7,442 nucleotides of DNA, from NCBI GenBank assembly GCA_013817465.1, contig JACDCP010000159.1:1-7442 (forward strand). Direction: 5' to 3'. How positions within the stretch are numbered: the stretch's first letter is position 1; every line of letters begins with the position of its first letter. The notes below the pieces were generated by a model, which was not told where the DNA came from, made no database searches, and saw only the letters and a program-made list of their open reading frames with translations. Of the stretch, positions 1 through 5,549 are shown piece after piece. The DNA is from Gammaproteobacteria bacterium (GTDB taxonomy: Bacteria; Pseudomonadota; Gammaproteobacteria; Steroidobacterales; JACDCP01). The position numbers and the translations under genes are program-made.

Positions 1-81
1 ACAGGCTGCTGGCAATTGATCGCGTATATCCAAAAGAGTCTGGATTGGAACGCGTCGGTAGATACGATCTGCGATCCCTGA
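1..81. other. Left-edge stretch with no identifiable gene
   Basis: This edge stretch is visibly less GC-rich than the ubi and trp genes. On the plus strand one frame is open from base 3 to a TGA at 129-131 (42 codons) and is in the same frame as the antitoxin that follows. Another plus frame is open from base 1 to a TGA at 79-81, and a minus-strand frame runs from an ATG at 110 off the window edge. I recognise none of these peptides. The 3-131 frame could be the end of an upstream gene, but chance open frames of this length are common. The normal neighbour of a DUF971-ubiE cluster in many relatives is hslU, and no HslU-like C-terminus is visible here. Confidence 0.3.
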
Positions 82-110
82 TTGTTCCGCAAGCCGGTTG
101 CAGCTACCAT
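82..110 (+). promoter_or_regulatory. Putative sigma70-type promoter of the antitoxin gene
   Basis: A weak -35-like TTGTTC (82-87) is followed after 17 bases by a -10-like TACCAT (105-110). The spacing is ideal, but the hexamers match the consensus at only 3 and 4 of 6 positions. Transcription would begin near 117, about 24 bases before the antitoxin ATG. The proposal rests on spacing, position and overlap with the palindrome at 102-116; it is inference. Confidence 0.3.
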
Positions 111-116
111 GTAGCT
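102..116. promoter_or_regulatory. Short palindrome, candidate antitoxin operator
   Basis: This is a perfect inverted repeat with 6-base arms, AGCTAC (102-107) and GTAGCT (111-116), separated by CAT. It overlaps the putative -10 element and lies 24 bases upstream of the antitoxin start. RelB/DinJ-family antitoxins are ribbon-helix-helix proteins that bind short palindromes over their own promoters, so position and symmetry fit an autoregulatory operator. A 15-base palindrome can arise by chance, and no second copy was seen elsewhere in the window. Confidence 0.4.
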
Positions 117-140
117 ACACTCTTACTGTGAAAAATCCTG

Positions 141-401
141 ATGGCCAAGGAAACCGTCGTGCGCGCTCGCGTGGAGCCCGCACTCAAGGAAAACGCCGAA
201 CGCGTGCTCAAACAATTGGGCTTGAGCACCTCTCAGGCCATCACGCTGTTCCTGAAACAGGTCGAGCTGCGCAAGGGGTTGCCTTTTCCTGTAGAAATCC
301 CCTGTTCCGAAACCTCGAAGACGTTTCGTGACACCGCTAAGGACCGGAAATTGAAGCGTTTTGAGCGAGCCGACGAACTTATTGAGGACCTCGGTATCTG
401 A
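141..401 (+). CDS. RelB/DinJ-family type II antitoxin
   Basis: This 86-residue protein has the size and form of a RelB/DinJ antitoxin, the cytoplasmic protein that neutralises a RelE/YafQ-type mRNA interferase and represses its own operon. The N-terminus starts with a basic beta strand (KETVVRARVE, residues 3-12). Two helices follow (about 14-27 and 30-43), with the family-typical LGLSTSQAITLFLKQV at 26-41 and the GLPFPVEIP turn at 46-54. The acidic, lysine-rich tail (about 60-86) would be the toxin-wrapping part. A stop in the same frame at 129-131 confines the start to the ATG at 141, although no clear Shine-Dalgarno precedes it. The stop overlaps the next ATG (TGATG at 399-403), as in many antitoxin-toxin pairs, but that partner is broken. 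The lower GC than the ubi genes suggests horizontal acquisition. The family assignment is strong; whether it binds any toxin is unknown. Confidence 0.9.
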   Translation: MAKETVVRARVEPALKENAERVLKQLGLSTSQAITLFLKQVELRKGLPFPVEIPCSETSKTFRDTAKDRKLKRFERADELIEDLGI

Positions 402-466
402 TGCTGACCGCGTCCGCACGCACCGCTTAAAGAATGATGTGGGGCTGACGCGCAAGAGCGAAGCAG
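401..466 (+). pseudogene. Eroded YafQ/RelE-family toxin remnant
   Basis: The ATG at 401 overlaps the antitoxin TGA, as a toxin start would. It reads MLTASART and then hits TAA at 428. In the neighbouring frame, from about 421, the reading continues HRLKNDVGLTRKSEA. Joined at about 420-427, the two pieces resemble the N-terminus of YafQ-like toxins, which typically begin MLTP.RT..FKKDVKL..KRGK. A one-base frameshift therefore disrupts the gene, and everything past about residue 22 of a normally ~90-residue toxin is missing, because the DUF971 gene starts at 488. The catalytic C-terminal half (His, Asp and His residues in YafQ) is absent, so no active toxin can be made. The homology is short and judged by eye. 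The context of an intact RelB-type antitoxin and the TGATG overlap supports it. Confidence 0.6.
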
Positions 467-487
467 CCCGACTGGTAGAATTCACGC

Positions 488-874
488 ATGCCATCCGCTG
501 CACACCCTACCGAGATCAAATTGCGCAAAAGCTCTCGCGTCCTCGAAATCACCTTCGACGACGGGCAACGCTTCGAGCTGTCGTTCGAATATCTGCGCGT
601 GTACTCGCCTTCGGCGGAAGTCCGCGGCCACGGCCCCGGTCAAGAAGTGCTGCAGATCGGCAAGGAGGCGGTCGATATCGAGCGCATCGAGCCGGTGGGT
701 AATTACGCTGTGCGGCTCTTCTTCGACGACGGCCATAATACCGGCCTGTATACGTGGTGGTACCTTCATGAGCTGGGCTCGCAGTACGAGGAGAAGTGGC
801 AGCATTATCTGAAGCGCCTGCACGATGCCGGGCATCATCGCCGACAGGCCGCGCTCGAAAAGGGAGGCCAATGA
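488..874 (+). CDS. DUF971 (gamma-butyrobetaine hydroxylase-like N-terminal domain) protein
   Basis: This 128-residue protein is one DUF971 domain, the small fold also found at the N-terminus of gamma-butyrobetaine/trimethyllysine dioxygenases, here without the oxygenase. Family-typical segments are the LRVYSPSAEVRGHG stretch at 36-49, IGKEAVDIERIEPVGNYAVR at 57-76, and FDDGHNTGLYTWWYL at 79-93. A basic, His-rich tail follows (113-128). Its biochemical role is not established; stand-alone members are often found next to ubiE or hslVU in proteobacteria. The start at 488 is the first ATG after a stop in frame at 476-478, with only a weak GGTAGA-like ribosome site. The stop overlaps the ubiE start as ATGA (871-874), implying translational coupling and co-expression with ubiquinone genes. 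Its own promoter is not evident in 402-487. Confidence 0.93.
   Translation: MPSAAHPTEIKLRKSSRVLEITFDDGQRFELSFEYLRVYSPSAEVRGHGPGQEVLQIGKEAVDIERIEPVGNYAVRLFFDDGHNTGLYTWWYLHELGSQYEEKWQHYLKRLHDAGHHRRQAALEKGGQ
863..867 (+). promoter_or_regulatory. Ribosome binding site fixing the ubiE start
   Basis: GGAGG lies within AGGGAGG (861-867), three bases before the ATG at 871. The spacing is a little short, but this is the only strong site nearby. It favours 871 over the in-frame upstream ATG at 796, which lies deep inside the DUF971 gene. A second in-frame ATG at 895 is possible but has no comparable site. Confidence 0.7.
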
Positions 875-1641
875 TCGACGAGAGCAAAGACGACATGCGT
901 CCGGCCGCCACGGACTTTGGCTATGAGCGAGTCGCGTGGAACGAGAAGGCCGAACGTGTACGCGTCGTCTTCGATTCGGTGGCTGATCGTTACGACGTGA
1001 TGAACGACTTGATGTCCGGCGGCATCCACCGACTCTGGAAGCGCTTCGCGCTGACGCAGACCGGGCTGAAGCCCGGGCAGCAGGCGCTCGACGTCGCTGC
1101 CGGGACGGGCGATCTCGCGCGCGGACTTGCGCGCCAGGTTGGTATACACGGACGCGTAGTGGTCACAGACATCAATAATGCGATGTTGACGCGTGGGCGT
1201 GACCGGTTGCTGGACGCCGGAGTCGCTTCGAACGTCGTATTCGTGCAGTCCGACGCAGAGCGCCTGCCTTTTGCCGCCGATAGCTTCAATTGCATCACCA
1301 TCGCCTTCGGTCTGCGCAACGTCACTGACAAGCCCGCGGCGCTGGCCGCGATGCACCGCGTGCTGAAACCGGGAGGCCAGCTCCTGGTGCTCGAGTTCTC
1401 CGCGCCGACCCTGCCAGGCCTGAACCCGGTCTATGATCTTTATTCGTTCAGATTGCTGCCGCTGATGGGCCGGATCGTGGCCGGCGACGCGGCCAGCTAT
1501 CGCTATCTCGCCGAATCTATTCGCCGCCATCCTTCGCCGGCTGCGCTCCGCACCATGCTGGAGGACGCGGGCTTCGAGCGCTGCCGCTACCACAATCTGA
1601 CCGGGGGCATCGTCGCCCTGCACCGCGGCTACAAGCTCTGA
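871..1641 (+). CDS. ubiE: UbiE, ubiquinone (and menaquinone) C-methyltransferase
   Basis: This 256-residue, SAM-dependent class I methyltransferase adds the C-methyl group to the benzoquinol ring in ubiquinone synthesis; some bacteria use it for demethylmenaquinone too. The N-terminal family signature is YDVMNDLMSGGIHRLW (41-56). SAM-binding motif I is LDVAAGTGDLA (73-83), with an acidic TD at 99-100 ending the second strand. The second signature is RVLKPGGQLLVLEFS (163-177). The C-terminus NLTGGIVALHRGYKL (242-256) is characteristic of UbiE/MenG. Length matches the family (about 250). No men genes are visible, so ubiquinone is the safer pathway assignment. The gene overlaps DUF971 by four bases and is followed after 49 bases by ubiJ, the usual gammaproteobacterial order. 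The enzyme works on membrane-embedded prenylated substrate from the cytoplasmic face. Confidence 0.98.
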   Translation: MIDESKDDMRPAATDFGYERVAWNEKAERVRVVFDSVADRYDVMNDLMSGGIHRLWKRFALTQTGLKPGQQALDVAAGTGDLARGLARQVGIHGRVVVTDINNAMLTRGRDRLLDAGVASNVVFVQSDAERLPFAADSFNCITIAFGLRNVTDKPAALAAMHRVLKPGGQLLVLEFSAPTLPGLNPVYDLYSFRLLPLMGRIVAGDAASYRYLAESIRRHPSPAALRTMLEDAGFERCRYHNLTGGIVALHRGYKL

Positions 1642-1690
1642 CCGACCGCGAATAACCTTGACCGACACTTGACCTGAACGGACGGGCGAC

Positions 1691-2347
1691 ATGCGCATCG
1701 ATGACACACTGTTGCGGCCGCTGGAGGCGATCCTCAATCGCCAGATTCAAGCCTCCACGCCCGCACGCGAGCAATGCCGGCGACTGGATGGCAAGGCGCT
1801 CGGAATCGAGGTCACCACTCCGCCATTCGAGATGATGATCATCGCGCAAGCCGACGGCTTGCTCGTCACCGGCAAGCGGGCCGCCGTGCCGGATGCCGTG
1901 CTCCGCGGTTCGCCGTTCGCACTTGCCTCGCTCGCCCGGCCGGATGCCGTGGATGTCATGCGCTCGGGCGCCGTGGCGGTCGACGGCGATGCGATAGTCG
2001 CTCAAGATTTTCAGCGCCTGCTCGAGCATTCGCGGCCGGATTTCGAGGAAGAACTGTCGCGCCTCGTCGGCGATATCGCCGCGCATCAGGTTGGCAACTT
2101 CGTGCGCGGCGCTTTCGACTTCGGCAGACATGCGCTTGACACGCTGCGCCTGAATACGCGCGAGTTTCTGCAGGAAGAGAGCCGTGATCTGCCGAGCGGC
2201 GAGGAGGCGGAGGTCTTTTTGAGCGAGGTCGACCGTCTCGCCGCGGATGTCGAGCGGGCCGAGGCGCGCGTGCGACGCCTGGAGAGCGCCACACGCGCCG
2301 CTGCACAGGGGAACGAGGACAGCGGGACACCGGACCCGCATGCTTAA
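1691..2347 (+). CDS. ubiJ: UbiJ, SCP2-domain accessory factor of ubiquinone biosynthesis
   Basis: This 218-residue protein sits between ubiE and ubiB, where ubiJ is found in gammaproteobacteria. In E. coli UbiJ, with UbiK, helps organise the soluble Ubi complex and binds ubiquinone intermediates through an SCP2 lipid-binding domain. Here residues about 1-115 fit that domain (LRPLEAILNRQI at 8-19, then a strand-rich part with LRGSPFALASLA at 71-82). The middle LVGDIAAHQVGNFVRGAFDF (125-144) matches the family's conserved helix. A charged heptad-like stretch (about 175-200) should form the coiled coil. The tail is low-complexity and hydrophilic. The start has only a weak GGACGG-like site upstream. 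The 3' end overlaps ubiB by eight bases, so the two are probably coupled. Sequence conservation in this family is low; synteny adds much of the confidence. Confidence 0.93.
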   Translation: MRIDDTLLRPLEAILNRQIQASTPAREQCRRLDGKALGIEVTTPPFEMMIIAQADGLLVTGKRAAVPDAVLRGSPFALASLARPDAVDVMRSGAVAVDGDAIVAQDFQRLLEHSRPDFEEELSRLVGDIAAHQVGNFVRGAFDFGRHALDTLRLNTREFLQEESRDLPSGEEAEVFLSEVDRLAADVERAEARVRRLESATRAAAQGNEDSGTPDPHA

Positions 2348-3986
2348 GCCGCGGTTTTTCCTCCGCCTGCTCGAAATCAACCGCGTGCTGGCGCGGCATC
2401 ATCTCGATGAAATCATCGTCGCGACCCACCTGTTCCGGCCGCTGCGATTCCTGCCGCGCCTTTGGCCCGGCAACTGGGGGCGCAAGCGCGCCCGCGAGCC
2501 GCGCGGCGCGCGCATCCGTCGCGCGCTCGAGGAGCTCGGACCCATATTCGTCAAATTTGGTCAGGCCTTGTCGACACGGCGCGACCTGCTGCCGCTGGAC
2601 ATCGCCGACGAGCTCGCGCTGCTTCAGGATCGCGTGCCGCCTTTTTCGGGCGAGCTTGCGCTCGCTATCGTGGAAGGCGCGTATCACCGGCCGGTGGACG
2701 AGGTCTTCGGGCGCTTCGACATGACACCCCTCGCCGCTGCGTCGATCGCGCAGGTGCACAAGGCGACGCTGCACGATGGTCACGAAGTCGTCGTCAAGGT
2801 GCTGCGCCCGGGCATGGATCGCATCATCCGCCGCGACCTCGAGATCATGTACGCACTGGCGCTGCTCGCCGAGCGGTACTGGCGGGAAGGCAGGCGGCTA
2901 CACGCGGTCGCCGTGGTTCGTGAATACGAGCGCACCATCCTCGATGAGCTCGACCTCATGCGCGAGGCAGCCAATGCGGCTCAGCTCAGGCGCAACTTCG
3001 AGGACTCGCCGCTGCTCTATGTGCCCGAAGTGCACTGGGACTACTGCCGGCCGGATGCGATCGTCTTCGAGCGCATCAGCGGCATCCCGGTCAGCGACAT
3101 CGCGCGCCTGCGCGAACACGGCACGGACATGCGCCAGCTCGCCGAAAACGGCGTGCAGACCTTTTTCAAGCAGGTTTTCGAGCACAACTTCTTTCACGCC
3201 GACATGCATCCAGGCAACGTGTTCGTCAATGTCACGGACCCCGCCAATCCGCAGTACATTGCCGTGGATTTCGGCATTGTCGGCACATTGAGCCAGAAGG
3301 ATCAGCATTATCTGGCCGAGAATTTTCTCGCTTTCTTCAATCGCGATTATCACCGCGTCGCGAAATTGCACGTCGATTCGGGCTGGGTGCCGCCGGAGAC
3401 GCGAATCGATGAGCTGGAGTCGGCGATCCGCACGGTCTGCGAGCCGATCTTCAATAAGCCTCTGAAGGACATTTCATTCGGCCAGGTGCTGTTGCGCCTC
3501 TTCCGCACTGCGCGACGTTTCAACATGGAAGTGCAGCCCCAGCTCGTGCTGCTGCAGAAGACGCTGCTCAATATCGAAGGGCTCGGCCGCGAGCTGTACC
3601 CGGATCTCGATCTCTGGGCAACCGCGCAGCCGATTCTGGAGCGCTGGGTGCGCCAGCGGGTCGGCGGGCTCGCTGTGCTGCATCGGCTGCGCGAGGAGTG
3701 GCCCGACCTGAGCGGCTCATTGCAGGAGCTGCCCGGAATCGTGCAGAGTCTGGTGCGCCAGGCCGCAGAGGGCAGCCTGCGCGTCGAGATCGCGACTCCG
3801 GCTGTCGACAAGCTGCACGAAGATCTTCTCGACGTCGTGCGCCAGCGTTTCGGCGCCATTGCGGGCGGCTCGATCGTTATCGCCGGAGCCCTGCTCGTGA
3901 GCTTCGACGTGGAGCCGATCTGGCTTGGCTGGACGCTCGGCGGTACCGGCCTCGCCTACCTGCTGATCGCCCGCGCGCGGCGATAG
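2340..3986 (+). CDS. ubiB: UbiB, atypical protein-kinase-like ATPase for ubiquinone biosynthesis
   Basis: This 548-residue member of the UbiB/ADCK/ABC1 family is required for ubiquinone synthesis; the family has ATPase activity and is thought to help extract or present lipid intermediates. The KxGQ motif is KFGQ at 72-75. The alanine-rich loop replacing the kinase glycine loop is AAASIAQVH (132-140), and the ATP-site Lys is K153 in VVKVLRPG. The ExD motif is ELD at 203-205, the catalytic loop is HADMHPGNVF (286-295; D288, N293), and the metal-binding DFG is at 310-312. Two C-terminal hydrophobic segments (about 505-522 and 526-544) should anchor it in the inner membrane. Length matches E. coli UbiB (546). 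The start at 2340 gives the canonical MLKPRFFLRLLEINRVLARH-type N-terminus; an upstream in-frame ATG at 2247 lies inside ubiJ and is rejected. All key residues are present. Confidence 0.98.
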   Translation: MLKPRFFLRLLEINRVLARHHLDEIIVATHLFRPLRFLPRLWPGNWGRKRAREPRGARIRRALEELGPIFVKFGQALSTRRDLLPLDIADELALLQDRVPPFSGELALAIVEGAYHRPVDEVFGRFDMTPLAAASIAQVHKATLHDGHEVVVKVLRPGMDRIIRRDLEIMYALALLAERYWREGRRLHAVAVVREYERTILDELDLMREAANAAQLRRNFEDSPLLYVPEVHWDYCRPDAIVFERISGIPVSDIARLREHGTDMRQLAENGVQTFFKQVFEHNFFHADMHPGNVFVNVTDPANPQYIAVDFGIVGTLSQKDQHYLAENFLAFFNRDYHRVAKLHVDSGWVPPETRIDELESAIRTVCEPIFNKPLKDISFGQVLLRLFRTARRFNMEVQPQLVLLQKTLLNIEGLGRELYPDLDLWATAQPILERWVRQRVGGLAVLHRLREEWPDLSGSLQELPGIVQSLVRQAAEGSLRVEIATPAVDKLHEDLLDVVRQRFGAIAGGSIVIAGALLVSFDVEPIWLGWTLGGTGLAYLLIARARR

Positions 3987-4124
3987 ATCCGGCGAGGATT
4001 CGTCGGCGGCCGGCAATGCTTCGCTTACGCCGGACTGCGATGTAGACAGTCGAGCTTCATACTATGTAGATCTGATTCAGCGCGCAGCGCGTTTCCGGCG
4101 CCTTAACGTGTCGTGACGCGCATG
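3987..4124. other. Convergent intergenic spacer between ubiB and the exporter
   Basis: This spacer separates two gene ends that face each other. I looked for a bidirectional terminator and found only weak candidates. CCGGC and GCCGG can pair across a 14-base loop just after ubiB, and CGCG-CAG-CGCG followed by TTT lies near 4080-4095. Neither has both a strong stem and a long T run. The sequence ATGTAGA appears twice, 26 bases apart, with no evident meaning. Confidence 0.5.
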
Positions 4125-4753
4125 TCAGCTCCGCACGAGCGCGAGGCGCACGCCGAACGCGATGAGCACGGTGCCACACAATTCGTCCAGCGTGCGGCGC
4201 ACCTTCGGCAGCAGAATAAAACGCCGGCCGCGCTCCAGGGCGAACGACAAGCCACCGAGCCAGAGCACGCCCTGTACGGCGTGAATGACCGCGAGCAATA
4301 ATGACTTCGCCAGCGCCGGCTCACCCGCGTCGATGAACTGCGGCAGGAATGCGACATAGAACACGACGACCTTGGGATTCAGCAGTTCGTCAGCAGGCCT
4401 TCGCGAAAGCTTTGTCGCGCGCTGGCGCGGCTGCCCGGCAGCGGTTGCCCGATCGGGCCGCTTGAGCGCGCTGCAGCGCGCAGCGAACGGATACCGAGCC
4501 ATATCAGATAGGCGGCGCCGGCCAGCTTGAGCGCCTGAAACGCCGCGACCGAATTCGCCAGCAGCATCGAGACACCGACCGCGGACAGCGAGGCGTGCAC
4601 GAGCAGCCCGGAGACGGTGCCGAAGGTCGTCGCGAGACCGTCCGCGCGTCCGCCGCGCAGCACGTTGCGGATCACGAGCATCGTGTCCGAGCCGGGCGTG
4701 ACCGTCAGCACGCCGGCGACCAGGAAAAAGGCGACGAGTTGTGTGTCGAACAC
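4125..4753 (-). pseudogene. LysE/RhtB-family amino-acid exporter, disrupted by a frameshift
   Basis: Two overlapping minus-strand frames together make one complete LysE/RhtB-type transporter, a family of inner-membrane proteins that export amino acids or their analogues. The 5' part (4753-4385) has the signature TPGSDTMLVIRNVLRGG (19-35) and hydrophobic segments at about 6-22, 42-66 and 70-90. It ends LLTNC then stop at 4379. The 3' part resumes with LLNPKVVVFYVAFLPQF, the second family hallmark, and two further hydrophobic segments. Restoring one C (one G on the plus strand near 4385-4386) gives TNLLNPK and a 209-residue protein of normal length. The break is either a recent natural mutation or an assembly error. 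The GTG start lies 10 bases after the trpA stop, so the gene probably belongs to the trp transcription unit. Substrate cannot be read from sequence; a link to tryptophan or a precursor is a guess from location. Confidence 0.88.
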
Positions 4754-4763
4754 GTCGCCGAGG

Positions 4764-5549
4764 CTATGTCAGGGCACAGGCGGGCCGCAAGCTGCGCAGA
4801 AACGCGACCGGATCCCCGCCCGCTTCGAGCACCTCTACCAGAGCGGAACCCACGACGATCCCGTCTGCATGGAGTGCCAGCGCCGCGACCTGATCCGCGC
4901 TGCGTATGCCGAAGCCGGTACAGACCGGCAAGGGTGAAACTGCGCGCACACGATCCAGATAGGTGGTCACATCAGCAGGCAGCCCGCGACCGCCGCCGGT
5001 CGTCCCGGCGGAAGTGACGGCGTAGACGAATCCGCGACTGGCCTGACACAGCATCGCCAGCCGCTCGGGAGGAGTGACAGGCGTCACGAGCTGCACGAGG
5101 CCGATGCCTTGCGCATCGAGCGCTGCCCGCAACGGCTCGCTTTCCTCATGAGGCAGGTCCGGCACAATGACCGCGGAGATGCCGACTCGAGCGGCGTGTT
5201 GCGTAAAGGCCTCGAAGCCGAAGGCGAGCAGCGGATTCAGGTAGCTCATGAGCAGCAGCGGCGCGGCGGGAGGCATGTTCATGGCCTCCAGCTCGGCGAG
5301 AATCCACGGCAGGCGAACGCCGGCCTCGAGCGCCTTGCGACTCGAGCGTTGAATGGTGAGGCCGTCGGCCATCGGGTCAGTGAACGGCACGCCGATTTCA
5401 ACGGCATCCGCCTCGCCCGCGATGTCGGCCAGTTGTGCGCGGAAGAGCTCCCGGCGCGGATAGCCGGCCGTCACGAATGCGACGATCGCCGGACGGCCCG
5501 AATTCCCGCAGCGGAAAATCGCCTCGCGCAGCCGATCATGCGGCTGCAT
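4764..5549 (-). CDS. trpA: Tryptophan synthase alpha subunit
   Basis: This 261-residue TIM-barrel subunit cleaves indole-3-glycerol phosphate to indole and glyceraldehyde 3-phosphate and passes the indole to TrpB. The active-site segment EIGVPFTDPMADG (51-63) supplies both catalytic acids, E51 and D62, with the same 11-residue spacing as E. coli E49 and D60. Y177 in GFVYAVTSAGTTGG (173-186) matches the conserved active-site Tyr. The phosphate-binding GFGIRSADQV (212-221) and ADGIVVGSALVE (228-239) follow. The ATG at 5549 is chosen for the GAGGG site at 5560-5556, six bases upstream, and because the longer frame (from 5600) adds 17 atypical residues inside trpB. It overlaps the trpB end by 14 bases, implying coupled, equimolar synthesis of the two subunits. 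ADGLTIQ and TSAGTTGGG differ from the usual proteobacterial ADGPxIQ and SRxGVTG, so this copy belongs to a less common TrpA variety. Confidence 0.97.
   Translation of the reverse strand: MQPHDRLREAIFRCGNSGRPAIVAFVTAGYPRRELFRAQLADIAGEADAVEIGVPFTDPMADGLTIQRSSRKALEAGVRLPWILAELEAMNMPPAAPLLLMSYLNPLLAFGFEAFTQHAARVGISAVIVPDLPHEESEPLRAALDAQGIGLVQLVTPVTPPERLAMLCQASRGFVYAVTSAGTTGGGRGLPADVTTYLDRVRAVSPLPVCTGFGIRSADQVAALALHADGIVVGSALVEVLEAGGDPVAFLRSLRPACALT

Noticed and set aside
1..140. Mobile-element end or attachment site flanking the antitoxin
   Set aside because: Lower GC hints at acquisition, but I found no terminal inverted repeats, target duplication, tRNA fragment or integrase.
796..870. Longer UbiE starting at 796
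   Set aside because: The extra 25 residues lie within DUF971, are Arg/Pro-rich and unlike UbiE N-termini. AGGGAGG just before 871 supports the shorter form.
835..1737. 300-codon minus-strand open frame opposite ubiE
   Set aside because: It lies antisense to a certain ubiE gene and has no recognisable motif; in GC-rich DNA such antisense frames are routinely open.
1517..2380. Long minus-strand open frame opposite ubiE and ubiJ
   Set aside because: It is a shadow of high-GC codon use in ubiJ and the end of ubiE. The peptide is Arg-rich, low-complexity and has no recognisable domain.
4039..4072. ATGTAGA repeated twice in the convergent spacer
   Set aside because: Two copies of a 7-mer with no symmetry or further copies are too weak to call a repeat or binding site.
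3995..4100. Rho-independent terminator between ubiB and the exporter
   Set aside because: The best stems are 4-5 bases with loops of 3 or 14 bases, and no run of four or more T follows them, so the call is not supported.
4379..4395. Programmed -1 frameshift joining the two exporter halves
   Set aside because: Re-reading one C would join the frames, but there is no slippery heptamer of the X XXY YYZ type and no obvious downstream stem. Mutation or sequencing error is simpler.
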